Below are positions 37,651 through 46,869 of a stretch of 64,000 bases of DNA, one piece after another (position 1 is the stretch's first letter; each line of letters starts with the position of its first letter). The stretch comes from Pseudomonadota bacterium (lineage in GTDB: Bacteria > Pseudomonadota > Alphaproteobacteria > Rickettsiales > SXRF01). The translations under genes were made by a program, and so were the position numbers. The stretch covers positions 148,164-212,163 of the forward strand of contig CAUJHR010000011.1 in NCBI GenBank assembly GCA_963205195.1, read 5' to 3'. The notes beneath the pieces are model-generated. The model was given only the letters and a program-made list of their open reading frames with translations, had not been told where the DNA came from and made no database searches.

Positions 37651-39090
37651 TTAACTTTGCAACAGACGGCTGAGCATTTCAATATCCTGCGAAAATTCAT
37701 GATCTGTCGCCATCAATTCTTCTATGCGTTTTACAGCATGCATAACTGTTGTATGGTCTTTCCCACCAAAGCGGCGGCCAATTTCCGGCAGGCTTTTACT
37801 GGTAAATTTTTTTGACAGGTACATTGCGACCTGGCGCGGCCTTGCAACAAGACGCGCACGCCTTGCCGAGTGCATATCCGAAACTTTTATATTGTAATGG
37901 CTGGCAACCTGTTTCTGGATATCTTCAATGGAAATGCGGCGGTCATTGGCGCGCAGCAGGTCATGCAGAACCTCCTGCGTTGTTTCCAGTGTTATAGGGC
38001 GGCCAACAAGAGTTGCATGGGCCACCACGCGGTTAAGTGAACCCTCAAGCTCGCGAACATTCGATGTTATTTTATGGGCAAGGAATTCCATAACTTTTTG
38101 CGGTATTTCCACGCCGCTCATTTTTTCGATCTTTGATTGCAATATCCCAAGGCGCAATTCATAGCTGGTGGTATGTATGTCAGCAACAAGACCCCAACCA
38201 AGGCGTGAACGTACACGCTCTTCAATACCTTCAAGGTCGGAAGGTGAGCGGTCACCGGAAATAACTAACTGTTTATGCTGGTCTACGAGCGCATTAAAAG
38301 TATGGAAAAATTCTTCCTGTGTCGAATCCTTGCCGCTTATGAACTGAACATCGTCTATCATAAGCACGTCAACCGACCTGAAATGCTCCTTGAACGCCAA
38401 AGCTTCCTTGAAACGCAGGGCGCGTATGAACTGGTACATGAATTTTTCTGCCGATAGATACAGAACACGCCGCTCAGGGCTGTTTTTGCGTATATGCCAT
38501 GCGATGGCGTGCATCAGGTGGGTTTTCCCTAGCCCTACCCCTCCATATAGGAAAAGCGGGTTGCATCCTTGCACAACATTTGCTGTTTCAGCTACGCGCC
38601 TTGCCGCGGCATGTGCAAGCTCATTTGGTTTGCCAACCACAAAATTATCAAAGGTATAACGAGGGTCAAGGGGCGCTCCCATCTGTACATCAATATCCAG
38701 CGGCGCAGCTTCAGATGGCGTATTTTCAGCTTGCCAGCTTTGCGGTGTAAGCACATTAAATTTTTGCGGTATGGCAGTGTTTTCTGATTGCGCCTGAAGC
38801 GCAGGGTCAGAAATTATAAGCTCAATATTATAACCTTCAGAAATAGGTTCTTCCGCCCAGAAAGATTTTATATCTTCTATATAATTCTTATTTATCCACT
38901 CCCGCATGAAACGGGTGGGTACTCCAAGTTTAATGCAGCCTGTACTGCTGCCAGCAAAACATATTGGTTTAAGCCAACTGCGGAATATCCCGTCACCAAA
39001 GCGGGAACTTAATTTACTGCTGACATTTTGCCATGCAAGAGCTAGCAGATCATCAATTGTTTCATTCTGCAGGGGGTGTGATACAGCCAT
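37651..39090 (-). CDS. dnaA: Chromosomal replication initiator protein DnaA
   Basis: Start ATG 39090 (479 aa) is preferred to 39111 because AAGGA is eight bases upstream and the upstream rhodanese gene ends at 39096. Domain I about 10-85, a linker, AAA+ domain III with Walker A GGVGLGKTH (Lys189) and Walker B LMIDDVQFI, and the DNA-binding domain IV with FGGKDHTTVMHAVKRIEEL. Binds TTATNCACA boxes at the origin. The gene leads the dnaA-dnaN-recF-gyrB cluster. Confidence 0.98.
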   Translation of the reverse strand: MAVSHPLQNETIDDLLALAWQNVSSKLSSRFGDGIFRSWLKPICFAGSSTGCIKLGVPTRFMREWINKNYIEDIKSFWAEEPISEGYNIELIISDPALQAQSENTAIPQKFNVLTPQSWQAENTPSEAAPLDIDVQMGAPLDPRYTFDNFVVGKPNELAHAAARRVAETANVVQGCNPLFLYGGVGLGKTHLMHAIAWHIRKNSPERRVLYLSAEKFMYQFIRALRFKEALAFKEHFRSVDVLMIDDVQFISGKDSTQEEFFHTFNALVDQHKQLVISGDRSPSDLEGIEERVRSRLGWGLVADIHTTSYELRLGILQSKIEKMSGVEIPQKVMEFLAHKITSNVRELEGSLNRVVAHATLVGRPITLETTQEVLHDLLRANDRRISIEDIQKQVASHYNIKVSDMHSARRARLVARPRQVAMYLSKKFTSKSLPEIGRRFGGKDHTTVMHAVKRIEELMATDHEFSQDIEMLSRLLQS

Positions 39091-39095
39091 ATATT

Positions 39096-39599
39096 TTATC
39101 CTTGCACCCATGGCAGATTATCGTGTTTCCAGCCCTGTTTAGTCGAGCGGTGGTTCATGGTATCAGCTTCCCCTTCAAACCCGCCGGTAATGTTAAAGCA
39201 ATACTGGTATCCCTCATTGGCCATAGCAATTGCGGCATCCTGTGAGCGGCCACCGGAACGGCATATAAAAAATAATGGCGTATCTTTTCGTATTGATGGT
39301 TCGGCCATTAAATCGCCTATGAATTTAGGATTAATGGCAAATGATGGGTATAGCTTCCATGAAATTGTAACTAGCTGGCTCGGTGTGTTTTTAAGGTCTG
39401 GAAGCCCTACAAACTGCCACTCGGCAGCAGTCCGCACATCTACTATAACCGAGCGGTTTAGTTTCGCGTAATCATAAACTTCCTGTGGGCTTATTTCGCC
39501 TGCATATTTTGAGCCAGGATGTTTGCGCTGTGCCGCCTTGTCAACCATCTGACATAATGCGCTGTCAGCTGATAATTTTGTAGCTAACCTAAATGCCAT
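39096..39599 (-). CDS. Rhodanese-like domain protein
   Basis: 167 residues with one rhodanese domain: VDVRTAAEWQFVGLPD and active-site Cys113 in CRSGGRS, then GGFEGEADTMNHRST and a C-terminal WKHDNLPWVQ seen in alphaproteobacterial single-domain rhodaneses. Carries out persulfide transfer; partner unknown. It lies 5 nt upstream of dnaA and 96 nt downstream of rpsT on the same strand, so it may be read with dnaA. Start position is not certain; the ribosome site is weak. Confidence 0.88.
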   Translation of the reverse strand: MAFRLATKLSADSALCQMVDKAAQRKHPGSKYAGEISPQEVYDYAKLNRSVIVDVRTAAEWQFVGLPDLKNTPSQLVTISWKLYPSFAINPKFIGDLMAEPSIRKDTPLFFICRSGGRSQDAAIAMANEGYQYCFNITGGFEGEADTMNHRSTKQGWKHDNLPWVQG

Positions 39600-39695
39600 A
39601 ATTGCTCGCCATCACCCATTGTAAGAAAAAGACAAAGCTATAGTGTCCGCCTGTTAACCGGCGGTATGAATATTAGAAAAACCAGAGACCTAGAT

Positions 39696-39962
39696 TTAAG
39701 CGGCTAAATTTTTAATACGTGCGGATAAGCGGCTTAACTTGCGAGAAGCAGTGCCCTTTTTTATAACACCCTTGCTAACGCCACGCATTAATTCCGGCTG
39801 CGCTTCTTTGAAAGCCTGCTGTGCCTCAGATTTTTTGCCGATCTCAATCGCTGATTCCACTTTTTTTACAAAAGTACGGATGCGGCTTACGCGGGCGCGA
39901 TTAACTTCTGTGCGGGTTGCCGTCTGGCGAATGCGTTTTTCTGCTGACTTATGGTTAGCCAT
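39696..39962 (-). CDS. rpsT: 30S ribosomal protein S20
   Basis: 88 residues, all-helical and basic: [23 protein letters not shown] start and [20 protein letters not shown] end. Primary 16S-binding protein. rpsT just upstream of dnaA is a conserved alphaproteobacterial arrangement; here a rhodanese lies between. A promoter is seen at 40053-40081. Confidence 0.98.
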   Translation of the reverse strand: MANHKSAEKRIRQTATRTEVNRARVSRIRTFVKKVESAIEIGKKSEAQQAFKEAQPELMRGVSKGVIKKGTASRKLSRLSARIKNLAA

Positions 39963-40052
39963 GTGTGTTTTGTCCGTTGCCTAAAAATTCAGTTACTAAA
40001 TAATTTTTTTAAACCCGCCATAACTAATATTCCAGCGCTGACAGGGATTGCC

Positions 40053-40081
40053 AATCTAATTACGTTTTTTAGATTCGTCAA
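40053..40081 (-). promoter_or_regulatory. rpsT promoter
   Basis: On the minus strand TTGACG (40076-40081), a 17-bp spacer and TAGATT (40053-40058) form a good sigma-70 promoter, giving a leader of about 83 nt to rpsT. Confidence 0.65.
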
Positions 40082-40199
40082 GCGTAATTCTCTATAAAAT
40101 CATATTTTCTTTTATAGTCTTGCAAGCCTTGATTTTCCTTGCTTTTGTATCGGTATATTGGCCTATTCTTACATATATTGCTAAATATACTTATAAAAG

Positions 40200-40208
40200 T
40201 TATGCACA
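40200..40208 (+). promoter_or_regulatory. DnaA box
   Basis: TTATGCACA matches the consensus TTATNCACA exactly, in the intergenic region upstream of rpsT-dnaA. It may serve origin function or dnaA-linked control. Confidence 0.5.
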
Positions 40209-40319
40209 GGGTTATAATGCAATTTATGGAGTGGATTTTCATGTGGCATTGGAAGGCAAATTGCAATATAACGCAATTCAATTGTCTTATCTTTAATAAA
40301 TAGAATCAAGAAACTAACC

Positions 40320-40988
40320 ATGCGCCTTTTGTACCACACGCCTCTTTCCCCATTCTGCCGTAAAATCAGGATGATGCTAAAGGAAAAGGGGTTGGAATTC
40401 GAGCTGGCGCAAGAAAATCCGTGGGACAGGAACCTGGATTTTTTTGCTCTCAACCCGGCTGGTGAAGTGCCTGTTCTGGTAGAGGATGATGGAACTGTTG
40501 TTTCGGGCGCATATGCTATCAGTGAGTACCTGGAAGAGGCTTACCCAACTAATTCAATGCTTGGGACTACTTTAGCCCAGCGCGCAGAAGTACGCAGGCT
40601 TATAGACTGGTTCGACCATAAATTTGATTATGAAGTCACACGGAATGTGCTTTTTGAAAAGGCATTCAAACATTACCTCGGTTTTGGCGAGCCTAATTCC
40701 GCTGCAATCCGCATAGGTAAGCAAAATATACTATATCACCTTGATTATATAGGGTATCTTGCCAGCGAACGCTATTTCCTTGCTGGTGATACATTGACCT
40801 TAGCCGACCTTGCCGCAGCAGCTCATATATCAGCGCTTGATTATTTGGGTGATGTAACATGGGAATATAATAAAATGGCCCAGAACTGGTATGCACTTAT
40901 GAAATCGCGCCCTAGTATGCGCGGTATATTATCCGAGCGTGTGCGTGGCGCCCGTCCACCGGTATATTATGAAAACCCTGATTTTTAA
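40320..40988 (+). CDS. Glutathione S-transferase family protein
   Basis: 222 residues: thioredoxin-like N-domain starting MRLLYHTPLSPFCRKIRMML with a Ser-x-x-Cys active region, cis-Pro loop NPAGEVPVLVEDDG and ISEYLEEAYP, then a helical C-domain with LTLADLAAAAHIS. Substrate cannot be told; stringent starvation-like and general GSTs are both possible. Precedes rnd by about 95 nt. Confidence 0.9.
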   Translation: MRLLYHTPLSPFCRKIRMMLKEKGLEFELAQENPWDRNLDFFALNPAGEVPVLVEDDGTVVSGAYAISEYLEEAYPTNSMLGTTLAQRAEVRRLIDWFDHKFDYEVTRNVLFEKAFKHYLGFGEPNSAAIRIGKQNILYHLDYIGYLASERYFLAGDTLTLADLAAAAHISALDYLGDVTWEYNKMAQNWYALMKSRPSMRGILSERVRGARPPVYYENPDF

Positions 40989-41082
40989 CTGGCTCTAGAA
41001 ATTGCTTGCTGTTGGTTATAATTTCACCATAATCCAAAACTATAGCATTTAAAGCTCTAATTCATAATGAAGGAGAAGTCCT

Positions 41083-41697
41083 ATTACAAATTTTGTATAT
41101 ATTGGTGACCTGCCAGCTAATGTAATGCTTAGCGGCGACATAGCGGTTGATACTGAAGCTATGGGGCTTAATAATAAACGTGACCGCCTGTGCCTGGTAC
41201 AAGTTTCTGATGGAAATGGCGACGCCCACCTTGTGCAGTTTGAAAGTGGCAAATATAATGCGCCGAATTTGGTAAAGTTGCTTACCGATAGCAAGCGTAC
41301 CAAAATTTTTCATTTTGCACGTTTTGACCTGTCGATAATGCAGCAATATCTTGGCATAAGCTTAAGCCCGGTTTATTGCACCCGCACGGCTTCACGGCTT
41401 GTCCGCACCTATACTGATAAACACGGCTATAAGGATATATGCCGTGAATTGTTGGGAATTGATGTTTCCAAGCAGCAGCAAAGTTCGTATTGGGGTGCAA
41501 AAACCCTGACCGCTGAACAGGTTGAATATGCTGCATCAGATGTGCTGCACCTGCATAAATTAAAAAACAGGCTTGATGAGATGCTGGCGCGTGAAGGCAG
41601 GACAGAACTTGCCAAAGCTACTTTCGATTTTCTTCCATACCGTGCTAAGCTGGATGTGGCTGGTTGGGAGAATGAGGATATTTTTGCCCATAGCTGA
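41083..41697 (+). CDS. rnd: Ribonuclease D, short form, apparent AUU start
   Basis: DEDD-family 3'-5' exoribonuclease domain only (204 aa, no HRDC), the form common in alphaproteobacteria. Motifs: exo I IAVDTEAMGL, exo II FHFARFDLSIM, exo III YAASDVLHLHKL. The first ATG (41125) would begin only four codons before exo I. The same frame is open back to 41071 and has no ATG, GTG or TTG there; ATT at 41083 sits seven bases after a perfect AAGGAG (41070-41075) and restores an N-terminus (FVYIGDLPANVML) like other RNase D proteins, which have a DLP motif ahead of exo I. AUU starts are known for infC and pcnB in E. coli and are subject to IF3 discrimination. First gene of rnd-kpsF-lptCAB. Confidence 0.88.
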   Translation: MTNFVYIGDLPANVMLSGDIAVDTEAMGLNNKRDRLCLVQVSDGNGDAHLVQFESGKYNAPNLVKLLTDSKRTKIFHFARFDLSIMQQYLGISLSPVYCTRTASRLVRTYTDKHGYKDICRELLGIDVSKQQQSSYWGAKTLTAEQVEYAASDVLHLHKLKNRLDEMLAREGRTELAKATFDFLPYRAKLDVAGWENEDIFAHS

Positions 41698-41701
41698 TGT
41701 G

Positions 41702-42655
41702 ATGGAAAATAAAGACATAGAACATGGCAAGGCGGTTCTGGCCCAGGAAATAAATGGGCTGGAAGCATTATCAGCCAACCTTGGGGATGCTTTTGCGAAA
41801 ACTGTTTCGCTGATTGCAGGGCTTAAGGGGCGTGTGATAATAACTGGTATGGGAAAAAGCGGGCACGTAGCGCGTAAAATCGCTGCAACCATGACATCAA
41901 CCGGAACCCCTGCTTATTTTGTGCATCCCGGCGAAGCCAGCCACGGCGATATGGGAATGATAACCCGCGATGATGCAGTTCTGGCATTATCCAATTCCGG
42001 TGAAACCGCAGAGCTTTCTGATATAATCGGTTATTGCAAGCGATTTTCTATCCCGCTTATTGGTGTTGCAAGGCGCAGCGGATCAATGCTGGTCGAGGCG
42101 GCCACAATTTCCATGGTGCTTCCAGAGGTTCCTGAAGCCTGCATAACCGGAGCACCAACAACCTCTACTACCATGATGATGGCATTAGGAGATGCTATAA
42201 GCGTTGCACTGGTAAACAGGCGCGGCTTCAGCAAGCAGGATTTTTCGGTTTTCCATCCCGGCGGCAAGTTGGGCAAAGCTTTTATAAGGGTTTCCGACCT
42301 TATGCACGGAGCTTCTGAATTGCCGTTAGTCAAGGAAAGTGGTATAATGCGCGATGTACTGCTGGTAATGACCTCAAAGCGTTTCGGCTGCGCTGGGGTA
42401 ATTGGTGCTAGTGGTGAATTGTCGGGAATAATTACAGATGGCGATCTGAGAAGGCATATGCAGGCTGATCTGCTGGAAAAAACTGCAAAACAGGTTATGA
42501 AAGCTTCGCCGCTTGCTATCCGCCCGCAGGCATTAGCAGCAGAGGCGCTCGCAATTATGAATGAACGCTCTATAACCAGCCTGTTCGTAACAGAAGAAAA
42601 TAAACCGGTTGGGATCATCCATATACATGATTGCCTGCGCGCCGGTATAGCCTGA
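41702..42655 (+). CDS. kpsF: Arabinose-5-phosphate isomerase
   Basis: KpsF/KdsD makes arabinose-5-phosphate for KDO and hence LPS. Start ATG 41702 (317 aa) follows the rnd stop by four bases; a GTG at 41699 is one codon earlier. SIS domain about 30-175 (GMGKSGHVARKIAAT, SNSGETAELSDI) and two CBS domains about 200-317 (GIITDGDLRRHMQ, GIIHIHDCLRAG). The longer open frame back to 41573 overlaps rnd and is not homologous. Confidence 0.95.
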   Translation: MENKDIEHGKAVLAQEINGLEALSANLGDAFAKTVSLIAGLKGRVIITGMGKSGHVARKIAATMTSTGTPAYFVHPGEASHGDMGMITRDDAVLALSNSGETAELSDIIGYCKRFSIPLIGVARRSGSMLVEAATISMVLPEVPEACITGAPTTSTTMMMALGDAISVALVNRRGFSKQDFSVFHPGGKLGKAFIRVSDLMHGASELPLVKESGIMRDVLLVMTSKRFGCAGVIGASGELSGIITDGDLRRHMQADLLEKTAKQVMKASPLAIRPQALAAEALAIMNERSITSLFVTEENKPVGIIHIHDCLRAGIA

Positions 42656-42656
42656 T

Positions 42657-43238
42657 ATGTCATCAATGGCAAAATATACCAGAATGGTTCTTCTTGGTAA
42701 AAATTTTCTATGGATTTTTGCGGCATGTATAATTGCACTGGTAGTTTGGATAGCATCTACAAATAATAGCGATAATGGTGGACGCATGGTTTTTACTAAT
42801 GTCCCTAAAAGCACAGAACTTGAAAATATTATGCAGAAACCCCGTTATCAGGGTGTTGATGTACATAACCGCCCATATACTATTGAGGCAAATAATGCCT
42901 TGCAAAAGGATAAAGACACTATAGTTCTGGAAAATGTAAGTGCTGATATGACGGGGGATAATAATGCCTGGATAGCAATGAAATCAGGCTCAGGCATATT
43001 AAATACAGTAACCAGGCAGATGGAGCTGTTAAAAGGAGTTGAGATTTTTTATGAAGGAGGCTACCAGTTCCGCACCGATCATGCCCATGTCGATATTGGC
43101 AAAGGTTCGGCTACCGGAGACAGCCGTATAGAGGGGCAAGGCGGGGCCGGAACCATTGAGGCTAAGAGTTTTTCCATATTAGAGCGCGGAAATATTATAA
43201 ATTTTAACGGTTCGGTAAGAATGTTGTTGTATCACTAA
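42657..43238 (+). CDS. lptC: LPS export ABC transporter periplasmic protein LptC
   Basis: 193 residues: one N-terminal TM (about 13-33) and a periplasmic OstA-like beta-jellyroll (YTIEANNALQ, SGILNTVTRQMELLKGVEIFY, ...GNIINFNGSVRMLL). Bridges LptB2FG to LptA. One base after the kpsF stop. Confidence 0.92.
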   Translation: MSSMAKYTRMVLLGKNFLWIFAACIIALVVWIASTNNSDNGGRMVFTNVPKSTELENIMQKPRYQGVDVHNRPYTIEANNALQKDKDTIVLENVSADMTGDNNAWIAMKSGSGILNTVTRQMELLKGVEIFYEGGYQFRTDHAHVDIGKGSATGDSRIEGQGGAGTIEAKSFSILERGNIINFNGSVRMLLYH

Positions 43239-43245
43239 GGTTAAT

Positions 43246-43968
43246 ATGATGGTTCATAAAGCTATAAAAGCATTAATGACAGTGGCTATTATTGGGGCGC
43301 TGCAGTTTACTTTTGCGCCTTATTCTTATGCCTCCGCAAGCGACCACAAAAAAAATACCACTAAATCTGCCGCTAAAACAACGGCTAAAAAATCAGAAAA
43401 ACCAGTTGCTAAAAAACCACCTGCAGGTGTTGGTAAATATAAAAGCAACGGCCCTATAGAAATCACCTCTGATTCACTTCAGGTTTTACAGCAGGAGCAT
43501 CAGGCAATTTTCACCGGGCATGTTCTGGCGGTTCAGGGTGATGTTCATATAAAATCAGAAAAAATGACAGTGTTTTATAAAAATACCAATTCGGAAAACG
43601 ATAAAGGAAAAGCATTAGCTAAAAAAGATAAATCAACGCCGGGTGATATTGTCCCGGAAAAGAATGGCATTGAAAAGATCGTGGTAGAGCAAAAGGTGTT
43701 TTTAAGTACGCCAGAAGAAACAGCAAGCGGCGCGCACGGGCTTTATGATGTTGTGAACCATAAAATATTTTTAAATGATAATGTGGTGCTTACTCGCGAT
43801 AAAAATGTATTAAAGGGAGACAGGCTTGTTTATGATTTTGCAACCGGAAAGAGCGAACTTAATGCGCCTGATGCTAGTATATCATCAAATGCTGGAAGTG
43901 CCGATAAGCCAAAACAGAGGGTAAAAGCATTATTTATCCCCGATAATAAAAATCCAGAAAAGAAATAA
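43246..43968 (+). CDS. lptA: LPS transport periplasmic protein LptA
   Basis: 240 residues: signal peptide (cleavage near ASA, about 31), a Lys/Ala/Thr-rich linker (about 34-62) not usual in E. coli LptA, then the OstA fold ([36 protein letters not shown] [29 protein letters not shown]). Forms the periplasmic bridge carrying LPS to LptDE. Confidence 0.93.
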   Translation: MMVHKAIKALMTVAIIGALQFTFAPYSYASASDHKKNTTKSAAKTTAKKSEKPVAKKPPAGVGKYKSNGPIEITSDSLQVLQQEHQAIFTGHVLAVQGDVHIKSEKMTVFYKNTNSENDKGKALAKKDKSTPGDIVPEKNGIEKIVVEQKVFLSTPEETASGAHGLYDVVNHKIFLNDNVVLTRDKNVLKGDRLVYDFATGKSELNAPDASISSNAGSADKPKQRVKALFIPDNKNPEKK

Positions 43969-43979
43969 ATGGTTATTTT

Positions 43980-44795
43980 ATGCCAATATTAAAAGATACT
44001 AAAAATAATAAATCACAAACGCAATCTGCAAGCAGCGAAACAGAAACTAATACACCACGTCTTGTTGCTACGCATGGCGGGCTTGTTGCCGAGCATATCG
44101 GTAAGCGCTACGCCGGAAGGCCGGTAGTACGTGATGTAAGCCTGCGTGTTCGCCGCGGCGAAGCTGTTGGACTTCTGGGGCCGAATGGCGCTGGTAAAAC
44201 CACATGTTTTTATATGATAACGGGGCTGGTACGCCCGGATATGGGGAAAATCCTACTAGACGGCGAGGATATAACCCGCTTGCCTATGTATCGGCGTGCT
44301 CGCCAAGGTATTGGTTATCTGCCTCAGGAAGCTTCTATTTTCCGTGGCCTAACTGTTGAGCAGAATATCCTATCGGTTCTTGAGATACATGAAAAGAACG
44401 CGGATTCAAGGCAGGCACAGCTTGATGAACTGCTGGCTGAATTTTCCATTACCCATTTGCGCCTTGCACAGGGTATCACCCTTTCTGGCGGTGAGCGCCG
44501 CCGCGTAGAAATTGCACGTGCCTTAGCCAGCCATCCGTCATTCGTATTGCTCGACGAGCCTCTTGCGGGTATCGACCCTATTGCGGTTGATGAAGTGCGT
44601 AGCCTGGTGAAACATCTTAAAGACCGCGGCATTGGTGTTTTAATCACTGACCATAATGTGCGCGAAACTTTGGATATTATAGACCGAGCATATATCATGC
44701 ATGACGGTTGCGTACTTATGGAAGGCAGTCCGTCAGAGATAGTGAATAACGTTGATGTGCGCCGCGTTTATCTGGGTGAACGCTTTAGCCTTTAG
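43980..44795 (+). CDS. lptB: LPS export ABC transporter ATP-binding protein LptB
   Basis: 271 residues. A polar, probably disordered N-terminal extension of about 30 residues precedes the ABC core: Walker [11 protein letters not shown]-loop [16 protein letters not shown], signature [15 protein letters not shown], Walker [15 protein letters not shown]-loop TDHNVRETL. Powers LptFG. The order lptC-lptA-lptB-rpoN is classic. Confidence 0.97.
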   Translation: MPILKDTKNNKSQTQSASSETETNTPRLVATHGGLVAEHIGKRYAGRPVVRDVSLRVRRGEAVGLLGPNGAGKTTCFYMITGLVRPDMGKILLDGEDITRLPMYRRARQGIGYLPQEASIFRGLTVEQNILSVLEIHEKNADSRQAQLDELLAEFSITHLRLAQGITLSGGERRRVEIARALASHPSFVLLDEPLAGIDPIAVDEVRSLVKHLKDRGIGVLITDHNVRETLDIIDRAYIMHDGCVLMEGSPSEIVNNVDVRRVYLGERFSL

Positions 44796-44899
44796 CTACA
44801 CATCGTCTCGGCTTCCTATTACACACTTAAAGCAAAACGCTATTGCAATCACATAACTTTTTGTTCGCGTTTTTTGAAATCTGCTATTAGTATAAAAAT

Positions 44900-46387
44900 A
44901 TGAATGCGCCCAAACTTGAACTCCGCCAGGGACAATCCCTGGTGATGACTCAGGCACTACAGCAATCGATAAAGCTGTTGCAGTGCAATTCTATTGAACT
45001 CCGCGAGTTTGTTGAGCAGGCATTAGAAGAAAACCCTTTTCTGGCACAGGATGATTCTGAAGCAGGCGATACTTCTGAAGCAGCGCAGGAAACTCCCAGA
45101 ACTTCTGAAAATGATGAACCGCGTGAGGCAGATTTCAGTAATGACGAAAGTTTTCCTTCCGATATGCAGGCCGATGAAAGCTGGGATGAAACCGCCAGCA
45201 TAGACGCCGATTATATGCGTTATGAACACAGGTCTGGCGACCATAGTGCAGATTATGATGGTGATGATACGTGTGGCATTGAAGATAACCCATCGTCTGG
45301 CGTTTCATTGCGTGAACATTTGCTTTACCAGTTGCATATGGATGTTCAGGATTCCGCAAAACGTATCATCGGCGCTCAGCTTATAGATATGGTAGATGAT
45401 GCAGGGTATATAAAAGATGACCTTGCGCCGCTTTGTGAAATGTTTGGTGTGGAAATGCCGGAGATCGAAGAAACTCTTGCGCTGCTGCAAAATTTTGATC
45501 CGGTTGGAATTTGTGCACGCAGCTTAAGTGATTGCCTGAGCCTGCAACTGCGCGAAAAAAACCGGCTCGACCCGGCCATGCAGAAACTCCTTGCTAATTT
45601 GAACCTGCTGGGTGATGCCCGTTTCGATGAGTTGCAAAAAAAATGTGGGGTAGACAAGGAAGACCTGCGCCAGATGATAGCAGAAATTCGCGAGCTTAAC
45701 CCTAAGCCCGGAAGCGGCTTTACACATGAAATATCGCAAACACTGGAGCCGGATATTTTTGTACGCCGTTTAAATGACGGCAACTGGCATGTCGAACTCA
45801 ATATGGGTAATTTCCCCAAAGTCATGGTGAATAAACGCTTTTATAAAAAAGTGACCAGTGAAACCCGTAATAAAAAAGACAAGGATTATTTAAGCGAGCA
45901 ATTCGGAACTGCTAACTGGCTTGTGAGGGCTTTGGAGCAACGCGCCCAGACCATGTTGAAAGTGGCAAGCGAGCTGGTGAAGCAGCAGGATGCTTTTTTC
46001 CGCCTCGGCGTTCGTTATATGAAACCTATGACCCTTAAGGATATAGCTGCTGCAACCGGATACCACGAAAGCACGATCTCGCGGGTTACAAACGGCAAAT
46101 ACCTGCTCTGCCCACGCGGGACTTTTGAACTTAAATATTTTTTTACATCTGCCCTCGCCCGTATCCAAGGCGGCGGCGAGGATGTTTCCAGCCAGGCGGT
46201 CAAGCATTTCATCGCTGAAATGATACTTAAAGAAACACCGGATAAAATACTGCTTGATGATGATATTGTGGAATTGCTAAAAGAGCGCAATATAACTGTT
46301 GCCCGGCGCACTGTAGCCAAATACCGTGAGGCAATGGGTATAGCCTCCTCGCCAAAACGCAAGCGCGAGAAGCAGGGCGCTCTGTAA
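44900..46387 (+). CDS. rpoN: RNA polymerase sigma-54 factor
   Basis: 495 residues: Gln/Leu-rich activator-interacting region I (LELRQGQSLVMTQALQQ), acidic region II (about 50-125), core-binding region, HTH (TLKDIAAATGYHESTISRVT) and a perfect RpoN box ARRTVAKYRE (468-477). Directs transcription from -24/-12 promoters with AAA+ activators. No Shine-Dalgarno is visible and TATAAA abuts the ATG, so the mRNA may have almost no leader. hpf and ptsN, which often follow rpoN, are absent. Confidence 0.97.
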   Translation: MNAPKLELRQGQSLVMTQALQQSIKLLQCNSIELREFVEQALEENPFLAQDDSEAGDTSEAAQETPRTSENDEPREADFSNDESFPSDMQADESWDETASIDADYMRYEHRSGDHSADYDGDDTCGIEDNPSSGVSLREHLLYQLHMDVQDSAKRIIGAQLIDMVDDAGYIKDDLAPLCEMFGVEMPEIEETLALLQNFDPVGICARSLSDCLSLQLREKNRLDPAMQKLLANLNLLGDARFDELQKKCGVDKEDLRQMIAEIRELNPKPGSGFTHEISQTLEPDIFVRRLNDGNWHVELNMGNFPKVMVNKRFYKKVTSETRNKKDKDYLSEQFGTANWLVRALEQRAQTMLKVASELVKQQDAFFRLGVRYMKPMTLKDIAAATGYHESTISRVTNGKYLLCPRGTFELKYFFTSALARIQGGGEDVSSQAVKHFIAEMILKETPDKILLDDDIVELLKERNITVARRTVAKYREAMGIASSPKRKREKQGAL

Positions 46388-46472
46388 TTATATATTAATA
46401 ACAGATGGTTATGCAATTAGCCAAACTGTAATAATACTTTCATCCAAGCTTCACACAATTTTTTGCAGGTTT

Positions 46473-46481
46473 TGTTATATT
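46473..46481 (+). promoter_or_regulatory. Extended -10 element of the 46488 gene (candidate leaderless)
   Basis: TGTTATATT is an extended -10 (TGn plus TATATT). It ends six bases before the ATG at 46488, so transcription would begin at or next to the start codon. No Shine-Dalgarno is present. Confidence 0.5.
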
Positions 46482-46487
46482 GCTATT

Positions 46488-46865
46488 ATGAAACAAATAT
46501 ACCCTGATAACAAAACGGATAATTACCATGTTAACGAAATAGTCGTTGATGGTTTGGTCGTGCCCCAACATGTAATTATTGAACTTAAAAAAAATAATTT
46601 ATCAGTGCATAATTTTAATAAAGGTGAATTAGAAGATATTATTAAAGCCTGTGCTGTTGATGGTAATCTGGTAGACGATCATGAAGGCGGTACATTGCGC
46701 GACAAAATGGTATTAACCGAATCAGAGCGCAGGCAACAAAGAAATAAAAAAAGCTGGGTGGAAAGATGCTGCCCGGAGAACCATGATTGTGAAGAACACC
46801 GGGAAAAAATTGAAAAAGAACGTAAAGCTAGAAAAACAGGTCACCATCTAGTGGAAAGCTGCTAA
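46488..46865 (+). CDS. Unknown protein with Cys/His-rich C-terminus
   Basis: 125 residues, soluble, not recognised. N-terminal half is mixed alpha/beta (NEIVVDGLVVPQHVIIELKK; FNKGELEDIIKACAV); the C-terminal third is very charged and contains CC, C and a terminal C with several His (RCCPENHDCEEHREK, GHHLVESC), a pattern that could bind metal. It stands alone after rpoN, convergent with ftsB (4-nt gap), with its own extended -10 promoter. Function unknown. Confidence 0.75.
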   Translation: MKQIYPDNKTDNYHVNEIVVDGLVVPQHVIIELKKNNLSVHNFNKGELEDIIKACAVDGNLVDDHEGGTLRDKMVLTESERRQQRNKKSWVERCCPENHDCEEHREKIEKERKARKTGHHLVESC

Positions 46866-46869
46866 TTTA

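Larger units (their letters stand above)
39963..40319. other. Intergenic region upstream of rpsT: promoter and one DnaA box
   Basis: 357 AT-rich bases between divergent rpsT and the GST gene. It contains the rpsT promoter, a perfect DnaA box TTATGCACA at 40200-40208, and small dyads ATCTAA/TTAGAT (40054-40059, 40069-40074) and AATTACG/CGTAATT (40058-40064, 40083-40089). The location next to rpsT-dnaA makes it a candidate for oriC, but only one exact box was found, so this is weak. No gene is believed here. Confidence 0.4.

Noticed and set aside
41573..41701. Upstream extension of kpsF
   Set aside because: Overlaps the 3' end of rnd out of frame; KpsF homology begins at about 41702.
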